In this document: piece by piece, positions 58,801-64,000 of the stretch | How the letters are laid out: each line of letters starts with the position of its first letter | Position numbering within the stretch: position 1 is the stretch's first letter | Notes under the pieces: model-generated | What the model was told of the DNA's origin: nothing | What the model saw: only the letters and a program-made list of their open reading frames with translations | Databases searched by the model: none | Assembly (NCBI GenBank): GCA_018398815.1 | Contig: CM031601.1 | Location: 26,569,961-26,633,960 of the forward strand | DNA from: Conus ventricosus | Taxonomy: Eukaryota; Mollusca; Gastropoda; Neogastropoda; Conidae | DNA length: 64,000 nucleotides | Direction of reading: 5' to 3' | Made by a program: the position numbers and the translations under genes

Positions 58801-61374
58801 AGTGACATCTTGATGAAACTAAAACTGAAACAGGTGTCACATCCCTGCAGCACTGACCCCCCCCCCCCCTCCCCCCCCCCCCCCCCCCCCCCAGTTGGCA
58901 AAAAAATCTTTATTGAAAGACCAAACAAAGTTGGGAGTGCTGGAGGAAAGGGAATTCTTGTCCGTCTTCCTCTCAGTGTGATTCTGTGAGCTAGGAGTGT
59001 CAGCCTCTGAGTGTGTCTGGCCTCTCAGCCTCATTCTTCTGTTGTTCCAGCTTCCTACAGGAACGCAGTGTGGACCCCATAACCATCCGTCCTGCATACC
59101 TTCTTCCTCCTCCAGTGCAGGCCAGCTTACAGCAAGGCTGAGCAGCAGGATGGCCACCTGGAATTCTTTCCGGAGAGCCAAGCACCAGCCACATACACTC
59201 TGACATTGTTATGGACTTTAACTCTTTCATCCCCACAACCTGGTTTGCAGAAATCCTAACCCTTCCTTCCTGCAGCCTGAAAAAACCAGGCAGCACAAAA
59301 TCCCTCCTTTCCTGCCTGCAGCCTGGAAAATTGGTTCTCATGGTAAGTGCTTTGAACTTCGCAACGCACGTCATGACCGGGTGGCTGGCGCCGCAGTGTT
59401 TATGAATGGAATGGATGCCAGACGGCCCCTACAGAGTGGGAAAGTGGTCGCCGCTCTATTCTGGCCGGTTTGCTACTGCATAGGTGGCAGTTCTCACTTT
59501 ACACTTCTTTTTTCCCCCCTATAAATCCAGGAATGAAGGAAATACTCGTATCATAAGAATCTAGGAACAAGAGGAAGTAATGGTTCATAGAAAAGTAGGA
59601 ATGAAAGAGTTAATAAAATCAGAGGCATGTGTGTGTGATTCTGTGTGTTCTTCCACTGTGGGTTCCTCTCTGTCCTTCTACCTTTGGTTCACTTTTGCCT
59701 TGTCATCCCTGGTTAAGTTTTCCCTCTTTTGTGTGTGTGTGCGTGTGCGTGTGCGCGCGCGCGGTGTGTGTGTGTGTGTGGTTCCCTTCCATTATCCTTT
59801 CCACCTCCACCCTTGGCTTCAGTGGGAGTTAATAAGGGTGGGAATACAGAATGGAAATCTTTTTCCTTTGTAGGATCAACCATGCTACTCCCCATGAAAT
59901 TTGGCCCTACCTGTTTCCTTTTCATTATTTGTTGTCAGTGTGAACAGAATGTACGGACTGTTGTTGAGTGCGTCCAGGCCAGGTGCAGTCACCTACATCA
60001 CCTCCTTACAAGCATTCAGAGACATCCCTAATCTCTTGTTGAAATGTCAAGGTGAACTGTTTGCGAACACTTCCTCAGGAATGTTTTCCACTCGAGCATT
60101 CCTTTTCCCCTTATTCATGGCATCGAAACCACTGACACATACTACAGTCACAGAACACAACTTTTTGTATTTCTGCACAATCCCGTTTAACAAATACGAA
60201 GAACTGCATGGAATCATACTGTACCTTCTTTCAACATCTTGAGTCCAAAAATGGCAAAGAGCACAGAAGAAGCATAGTAGGTGAACGCCCGAGGTATAAC
60301 TGTCGTGGCATACCCCACCAAAGCTGCAACAATTAAAAAAAAGAAAAAAGAGGTAAAGTTTTGTTCCATACCTCATTGAAATTTTTTTTTCTTCTTCTAT
60401 TTCTGCAAGCATCCTCTATCACCACTGTATTCTCATAATTCATGTTTGTTCATGTTTAATGTTTGTCTGGCGACAACCTGAAAACAAAAATTCCAGTCAC
60501 CATAAGACAGTTGAGACTTGGCAGTCGTGGATTCAATTCCCATCAAATACATATATTTACAGGATTTTCCAGCCCCTAGCTGTCTTCTTCCCAAAGCTGT
60601 GAGTGCCACCAGAAGGCATGTATCATACAGTATTTCTTCATCCAATCTATGGATACATATCTAAGCCTGTTGCTCAAATTTCCTTCCCAACGTTCATGTG
60701 CCTCTATCTCTTGGGCCTCATTTACGCCATGGTATATTATGACAGGAAACGCAGAGTACAGCCCTTCTAGTCTCAGTCTGACCCGAACTTCAAGCAACAT
60801 TGTCATCATCCTCATCCTCAATAACCGGTGTAAAAAAACAAATTCTCAAATTCATGCCCTGCTCATGTGGTGACTGCTCATTTGATCTCCTCCATGACTC
60901 CGGTGATTCCAAGTCAGAGCTGACACAACCTCATGGAAACTATCGTTGGACGGACATGGCGATGCCCTCTGATGGAAGACATGCTCTCTCAAGCTAACAT
61001 TGTAACTAAGCAACTGTTGCCGTGGGGGTGGGGCCTAACTGCTGTTCCGCATATCAGTTGGATCAGAAGAGGCACCATCAAACATACCAATGTGGTTTGG
61101 TACGGCTTAGTTCAGAAGCCAGGTTGCGCCACGACAATTTCAATATTCATTCCTCCCTAGTGACTGACAGTGCTGGAGGAGGCAACAGATGACCCTGGAC
61201 GTCATTGGGTTTAGGGAGTCAATGTGAGCATCGTGGAAGTAATGCCACCATGGGGAGGGGAGCTTATATCCAAGACAACAACAACAACAAAAACAAACAA
61301 ACAACAAAAAAACAAAACCCCAACAACCAACCAACCAACCAGATACCACCAAAGTGTCACACACACACATATAC

Positions 61375-61405
<31 letters not shown>

Positions 61406-61779
61406 GAAGCACCTTTAATCAAATCTGCGTACATGCATGTGTGTATCATATAAAATGCATACAACTGAAATTTACCGATGAATGTTCTGATTTATAGAAC
61501 AAACACAAACTAAAGACACAAACGAGTACAGCGCCAGGCGGCCTCACCCGACATGATGGTCATGACAAACAGGGCGGACAGCGCCCCCATCAGCACGGTC
61601 AGGCGGGAGTGGCGCATGGCCAGGATGGCGGCGATGAAGAACGTCTTGTCGCCCAGCTCCGACACGATGATGACGGAAAGGGAGGCCACCAGTGCATGCA
61701 CGAAGCCGAGGTTGCCCTTCTTGCTGTTCTGCAGCTTGTGCAGGAAGTCGTCCACATCCTCCACCGTATCCTCTGCATC
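24791..61779 (-). CDS. TMEM165: TMEM165 (GDT1/UPF0016 family) gene, 3' six exons
   Basis: TMEM165/GDT1 proteins are Golgi multi-pass membrane proteins that move Mn2+/Ca2+ against H+ and support Golgi glycosylation. Two family signatures of the form E-x-G-D-[KR]-[ST] are visible: SELGDKTF in the exon at 61547-61779 and AEWGD followed by a broken RSQ in the exon at 36090-36262. Exons in 5' to 3' order are 61779-61547, 60323-60225, about 37345-37265 (second copy 42409-42334), 36262-36090, 27088-26980 and 24861-24791. Several junctions check out in phase. The signal-peptide exon is beyond or near the right edge and was not found. Exons between 26.9 and 37.4 kb carry frame-breaking single-base errors, while the outer exons are clean; I infer sequencing error rather than a dead gene. 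The gene converges on HSPA4. Confidence 0.92.
24862..26979. other. TMEM165 last intron
   Basis: No coding or clear mobile element seen apart from the long G tract at 26555-26629 and a (CA)n tract. Confidence 0.5.
26555..26629. repeat. Long G tract
   Basis: About 65 G with one C interruption (26594). It lies in the last TMEM165 intron and is G-rich on the + strand, C-rich in the transcript. Confidence 0.95.
26980..27088 (-). CDS. TMEM165: TMEM165 exon (GG..GH...TG..VIGG...AQR), indel-damaged
   Basis: The exon lies between TTGTCTAG and GTCAGTG. Fragments in three frames spell IGGL, GHGLC, GPIIGGRFIAQR and the final VRT that joins in phase with the last exon. The family motif here is a glycine-rich membrane segment ending IGGRxIAQ. 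About four to five small indels interrupt it. Confidence 0.8.
27173..28118 (+). repeat. 5' LTR
   Basis: It begins TGTCAGGAAGTGGTTAGTGA and ends CTCGTGACA, pairing with the copy at 34517-35471. Shared internal blocks include GGCAGTGTCCGACCCGTGTT and TTTCTTTGAGTCTGTT. Confidence 0.9.
28123..28135 (+). other. Candidate primer-binding site
   Basis: TGGCGAGCCTGCC lies four bases after the left LTR. The leading TGG fits pairing with a tRNA 3' CCA. I cannot name the tRNA. Confidence 0.45.
29019..30365 (+). pseudogene. Gypsy gag remnant with zinc knuckle
   Basis: Broken frames carry an acidic/basic coiled region (LEADLERKQFASFLRKYK) and a capsid-like part (ESYLC.FEQHAKS, then a KGKALTYYYELS-like stretch and ESFQFYFDKMHRFF). 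It ends in CLRCGDSNTLLKHC at 30324-30365. The knuckle has T where the zinc-binding His of C-x2-C-x4-H-x4-C should be. Confidence 0.65.
30462..30950 (+). pseudogene. Gypsy aspartic protease region
   Basis: With one base of shift the sequence reads ILDSGCTTTVVSEKS; DSG is the retropepsin active site. Further on, SNAVTTRAQSKTDK matches the linker that follows protease in this family. Confidence 0.6.
30960..32035 (+). pseudogene. Gypsy integrase with GPY/F-type C-terminus
   Basis: Pieces in successive frames give KELRPSVLLAA, SGHMAS, FFxWPG, a CxxC-like ICQK, FVGPLP, EILSDQD (second catalytic Asp, near 31400), STPYHP-like and ATGFSPFHLL. A GPY/F-like end follows (NDYLIDMNGVHKCF, 31968-32010). 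This is a Ty3-type integrase, but it lies before, not after, the reverse transcriptase. Frame breaks are numerous. Confidence 0.75.
32200..33060 (+). pseudogene. Gypsy reverse transcriptase
   Basis: Recognisable blocks are TDVPVVTDLM, EVQKEI, MLQMDIIEPSSSP, IPDVEELF, DLTKG, KTAFRTPQG, FQFKRMPF and FARMMRKL. Near 32774-32790 the FxDD-type catalytic box reads FFDAI followed by a stop codon, so the second aspartate is missing here. Downstream SFLGMAGFYRRYIPH closes the domain. Confidence 0.8.
33160..33600 (+). pseudogene. Gypsy RNase H
   Basis: Blocks include VALPDFAQ, a GIGAV segment, SRMLLDRETRSST, VEKFP, MFGRPLHCGTDHKPLSAVLG and LPIPGASNYEA. The order and TDHKPL motif are typical of Ty3/Gypsy RNase H. 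From 33600 to the right LTR I see no coding sequence. Confidence 0.78.
34504..34513 (+). other. Polypurine tract
   Basis: GGGAAGGGGG lies just before the right LTR, where plus-strand priming is expected. Confidence 0.6.
34517..35471 (+). repeat. 3' LTR
   Basis: It begins TGTCAAAGTGTTATGATAG and ends CGCTCGTGACA. It differs from the left LTR by many small indels, more than a young insertion should show; base-call noise here inflates this. Confidence 0.9.
35477..35660. repeat. Local tandem repeat at the LTR-element target
   Basis: ACCATCATTTCATAGATAACCACTT here matches CCATCATTTCATAGACAACCACTT at about 27143-27167 on the other side of the insertion, and AACACCATCATATCACTATG repeats it again. 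The element landed in a short degenerate tandem repeat. Confidence 0.55.
36090..36262 (-). CDS. TMEM165: TMEM165 exon with second EWGD motif (indel-damaged)
   Basis: The exon lies between TTTTCACCAG and GTTAGT. In one frame it reads VVFVDFLAEWGDLFSDS, in another SQIANHHALAP. Together they cover the family segment with EWGDRSQ and a following LGAR-like stretch. At least three single-base shifts are needed to follow the family through this exon, consistent with poor base calling here. Confidence 0.82.
37265..37345 (-). CDS. TMEM165: TMEM165 cytosolic-loop exon (first, damaged copy)
   Basis: The exon encodes MSPDDGQEEYEEA and then loses frame near the end (PPGRNQEKRKS). It matches the family loop sequence that begins MSPDEGQEE. 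The acceptor is spoiled by small errors. A second copy of the same exon at 42334-42409 keeps the frame. The two are the same exon assembled twice. Confidence 0.8.
37782..37848 (-). repeat. Second instance of the LINE/SINE 3' tail
   Basis: Minus strand reads GGACAGCCCTGATTATGGCC and ends ATAAGCAACATTACC, matching the LINE tail at 52740-52830. It is next to a (GA)n tract, so it is probably a SINE or a 5'-truncated LINE end. Confidence 0.6.
37846..37912. repeat. (GA)n tract
   Basis: Purine tract in block A; its duplicate is at 42893-42963. Confidence 0.9.
38953..39330. repeat. (GT)n then (GA)n composite
   Basis: A long degenerate GT tract passes into GA. The duplicate, with homopolymer noise, is at 43988-44320. 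Confidence 0.92.
40501..41500. other. Assembly gap of 1000 N
   Basis: A run of exactly 1000 N, a placeholder size for a scaffold join. Any reading frame crossing it is meaningless. Confidence 0.99.
42334..42409 (-). CDS. TMEM165: TMEM165 cytosolic-loop exon (duplicate copy, better frame)
   Basis: The exon follows TGTGCAG, completes the split codon left by the exon ending at 60225, and reads WVMSPDEGQEEYEEAQAEIK before a GTAGGC donor. It is embedded in the noisy duplicate block but is the more faithful version of this exon. Confidence 0.82.
45850..51600 (-). mobile_element. Duplicate (noisy) copy of the same LINE
   Basis: It parallels 52750-58710 throughout: RNase H near 46439-46699, RT near 47473-47931, endonuclease near 49192-49680 and zinc knuckles near 50072-50335. 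It is almost surely the same insertion assembled twice, not a second element. Confidence 0.82.
51736..51778. repeat. Poly(C) run
   Basis: Forty-three C beside the 5' end of the duplicate LINE; the matching run in the cleaner copy is 58857-58892 with one T. Confidence 0.95.
52740..52830 (-). repeat. LINE/SINE 3' tail
   Basis: On the minus strand: GTGACAGCCTGATGTGGCCC, a GC-rich bit, then ATAAGCAACATTATC. A related tail lies at 37782-37848 (duplicates at 42832-42895 and 45868-45915). Confidence 0.65.
52846..52885. repeat. Poly(A) run (poly(T) in LINE sense)
   Basis: Forty A lie between the LINE's ORF2 stop and its 3' tail; on the element's own strand this is poly(T). Duplicate at 45953-45996. 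Confidence 0.92.
52980..56641 (-). pseudogene. LINE ORF2: endonuclease, RT, RNase H
   Basis: Endonuclease: VVALQETQL, GGVALLLHKTLL, FLLLGDFNGHNPLWG, LNDGSATY, LDLSVCDPS. RT: LIIPIPKPGKD-like, DLEKAYDTTW-like (one shift), then HQWADENGFTFSATKTQCIH. RNase H: VLSDSLSALEAIAGRN and a GHVGIGGNEMVD-like end after a shift. The final part has a C/H motif (HVFLECWD) and ends LGFFERN with a stop at 52980-52982. The start is ATG at 56641, overlooked in one frame because of an extra G; the duplicate copy reads MDNTIF there. Confidence 0.82.
56668..57965 (-). pseudogene. LINE ORF1, zinc-knuckle protein
   Basis: The likely start is MAFSKH at 57965. After a one-base shift it runs into an acidic stretch (GDFDSDSDSDMEIRQKDRF). 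It then carries VTPHKQLNSSKGVIRCRDL and the knuckles CFRCQRFGHVRDRC and CGICCKATHDGPC; a third, CANCGGDHPP, appears after another shift. The tail is S/T/P-rich and ends EEEMT. Such proteins bind the element's RNA. Confidence 0.78.
60225..60323 (-). CDS. TMEM165: TMEM165 exon (YATTVIPR)
   Basis: This 99-bp exon lies between TTGTTGCAG and GTACAG. It completes a split codon from the previous exon and encodes ALVGYATTVIPRAFTYYASS then VLFAIFGLKMLKE. It closes the first transmembrane half and leads into the cytosolic loop. Confidence 0.95.
61547..61779 (-). CDS. TMEM165: TMEM165 exon with first ELGDKTF motif
   Basis: The exon starts after an acceptor TTTGGAATAG and ends before GTGAGG. It encodes an acidic stretch (AEDTVEDVDDFLHKL), then the first membrane segments: FVHALVASLSVIIVSELGDK, then TFFIAAILAMRHSR and LMGALSALFVMTIMS. 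ELGDKT is the first of the two family signatures and lines the transport path. Confidence 0.95.
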
Positions 61780-62152
61780 CTATTCCAAAAAAAAAAAAAA
61801 AAAAAAAAAGAAAAAAATTAAGGCACCATGATTAAAAAAGAAAAGGGATTTTTTTTAATTTAAAAAAGACAATGGTCTGTTGTGGTAACATTAAGTTGAT
61901 TTTGGTTGAAAATCGAACTGGTTTTAGTTGTACTTTGATTGCCCATGTTAACAGGCAGAGTTTCTTAAAGTTACTTTTAAACGCTGATTTTAGTTGAAAA
62001 ATAAACAAGTAAACAAGGGTTGCACAAGGACTGCTTATGACTACATGGGTCCTGCTGGAGCTTCTTTTTTTCAACGTGGAAGATCAGTTGTTTTTACTTG
62101 TCTGAACGATGTGCATCCTACAGGAACTAAAATTCTAAATCAAGTTTCTCTC

Positions 62153-62482
62153 TCTCTCTAGCTTGCCTGCTCCTCTCTTCTTCTTCCTCCGTCTTTTGTC
62201 TCTCTCCCTCTCTTTCCGTCTCACTCTGTCTCTCTCCCTCTCTTTCCGTCTCACTCTGTCTCTCTTTCTCTCTCCTACAGTATTTTCCTTTTTCTCTGTC
62301 TATTCTCTCTCTCTCTCTCATTTTGACTTTCACTGTCCATATCACTCTTCCTGTCTCATTCTGTTTTAGTCTCAGTATCTCTCTCTCTTTCTCTTTATGC
62401 TTGTATATATCTCTGTAGTCTCTTTCTCTTTCACTTTGTTTTTCTCTGTCTCCATATTTGTTTCTAGCTCTCTCTCTCTTTC

Positions 62483-62562
<80 letters not shown>
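62153..62562. repeat. (CT)n and (GT)n composite
   Basis: A degenerate CTCTCT region with a ~38-bp internal repeat (CTGTCTCTCTCCCTCTCTTT twice) leads to a (GT)n tract of about 75 bases at 62486-62562. It lies upstream of the first visible TMEM165 exon. Confidence 0.9.
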
Positions 62563-62564
<2 letters not shown>

Positions 62565-63050
62565 CGTGCGTGCATGCGTGCGTGTGTGCGCACACGCATG
62601 AGTGCGTGCCTGCGTGTGTCTGCCTTTCTAACTCCTTTGTCTCTTGTACTTGTCTCTCACTCAGCCTCTCTCTTAACCTGCTGACAACAGCACTTATTTA
62701 ATGAACCTGGGATTTCAGAATCAGTCCATCTTCGCTTGAAAATTCATCTGCAATCCGTTGGAATATTCTTTGTCTGTTTGCTGTTTTTTTTTCTTTCTCT
62801 CATTTCATTCTTTCTTGTTATAGTTGCCGACGCTGGTCACACATCTTCTTCCTCTTCTTCTTTTCCGTTAACTTCATGGAGAGACCCTGGGGCACCACAG
62901 TGAAGAACAGTTCACCAGGTTCCTCCAGTTCTGTCATTCGTGTGCCAGGGCCTGGGTCTCTGTAAGTGGTTTCCCTCTCCTCTCTGCAATGTGGTCAGTC
63001 CACGGGGATTTTTTTTTGTTTTTGTTTTTTTGTGTGGTCTCTCTTGTCTT

Positions 63051-63461
63051 CTATCTCCCTCCCTCAAAAGTTACCCGGAGGACTGCTTTCCCTTTAGCAA
63101 GGCCACTGGATCTGGTTTCATGGCCATACCTACGCACTCTTCTTTTCCTGACTGATGTCAGTGGATCGTGACACGGTCCTATGTGCTGCCTGATGGTCTG
63201 ATGACCTTGGTGATTGGTGATGTGGTCAGTGTATCTGATGCTGGTGATGTGATCAGTGTTGTTTGATGTTTGGTATCTTGCGGTACATCTCTTCTCCATG
63301 GGCTGGACTCTTCTTTCAAGATCTAATGTGCTGGTCCATGTCTCGCAAGCGCACATGAAGAGGGAATGAACCAGTGCACATAGGGGCCTGATCCTGTGTT
63401 TCATGATGGTCTTATTTTTCCATACAGGTTCTGATCTGGGCAGAGCTGTGGTCATACACAA
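63051..63461 (-). pseudogene. LINE ORF2 C-terminal fragment
   Basis: The frame has VWKNKTIMKHRIRPLCALVH then SLFMCACETWT, YTDHIT, IGPCHDPLTSVRKRRVRRYG and HETRSSGLAKGKAVL. This is the common C-terminal end of an endonuclease/reverse-transcriptase LINE family (LVHSLF.YACETWT ... YGHVTRSSGLAK). It is unrelated to the I-like LINE and is 5'-truncated. Confidence 0.75.
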
Positions 63462-63649
63462 AAACCAACTTTCTCTTAAAAAGATTCAAGAAAAGATTCA
63501 AGAACATACATGACTCTCCAAACCAGCTGTGTGATATTTATGCATTGATCCAAATCCTGTTTATTTGCTCAGTTTGTTGGACATAGAAGGTTCACCTCAA
63601 TTCAGATCATGTAAGTCTCTCTCCGTCTCTCTCTGCCTCCCTCACAGTA

Positions 63650-63792
63650 TTCCTCTATCTTTCTCTCTCTCTCTCTCTGAGGTTCACATTATTTCAGCTC
63701 AAGCCTCTCTCTCTCTCTCTTTCTCTCTCTCACACACACACACATACACATACACCACACACACACTGAGGTACACATTATTTCAGCTCAAG

Positions 63793-63846
<54 letters not shown>

Positions 63847-63950
63847 ACACACACACACACACATACACACACACACACACACGACACACACACTCACTCT
63901 CTCTCACACACACATACACACACACAGAAACATGCACACACACGTCCACA

Positions 63951-64000
<50 letters not shown>
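63650..64000. repeat. (CT)n/(CA)n composite to window end
   Basis: Tracts of CT and CA alternate; a unit containing CACATTATTTCAGCTCAAGC occurs twice (63687 and 63774 areas). The window ends inside a CA tract. Confidence 0.92.

Noticed and set aside
58837..59374. Coding frames upstream of the LINE on the minus strand
   Set aside because: No recognisable domain; an AATAAA followed by a G tract is present but no gene could be supported.
61205..61453. Lys/Asn/Thr-rich frame
   Set aside because: Derived from AAC/CAA and (CA)n simple repeats in an intron.

Overview
This window is animal nuclear DNA, most likely from a mollusc (probably a gastropod). That is inferred from the invertebrate-like HSPA4 and TMEM165 proteins, the long introns, the dense microsatellites and the mix of Penelope-like, I-like, Gypsy, piggyBac, Kolobok-like and hAT-like elements. 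There are no bacterial features.

Two host genes converge. On the + strand, the last six coding exons of an HSP110-family gene (HSPA4-like) lie at 2388-12553 and end in the family's MDVD-type C-terminus. On the - strand, six exons of TMEM165 (GDT1/UPF0016 family, Golgi cation transporter) run from 61779 down to the stop at 24791. The 5' end of both genes lies outside the window. Between the two stops (12554-24790) I see only UTR/intergenic DNA, a 52-bp minisatellite, an 88-bp four-copy tandem repeat, a tRNA-derived SINE-like block and microsatellites.

Almost everything else is mobile DNA in the introns. HSPA4 introns or flank: a Kolobok-like THAP element with TTAA target duplications (373-1491), a short hAT-like MITE (3792-4134), a hAT-like element with a BED-type zinc-finger ORF ending in a PIP-box motif (6108-8597) that contains a Penelope-like GIY-YIG fragment, a palindromic Penelope-type terminal repeat flanked by a 12-bp direct repeat (9551-10030), and an internally deleted piggyBac (10587-12070). 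TMEM165 introns: a complete but coding-degenerate LTR retrotransposon with paired ~950-bp LTRs and a 5-bp target duplication (27173-35471), whose integrase lies upstream of reverse transcriptase; and an I-like LINE (about 52750-58710). A LINE ORF2 fragment sits upstream at 63051-63461.

Assembly quality matters here. From about 27 to 52.5 kb the sequence is rich in indels. The block 41501-52450, which follows a 1000-N gap, is a noisy second copy of what flanks it: 41501-45430 repeats 36420-40500, and 45570-52450 repeats 52560-59615. I read this as a false duplication in the assembly, so one TMEM165 exon and the whole LINE appear twice.
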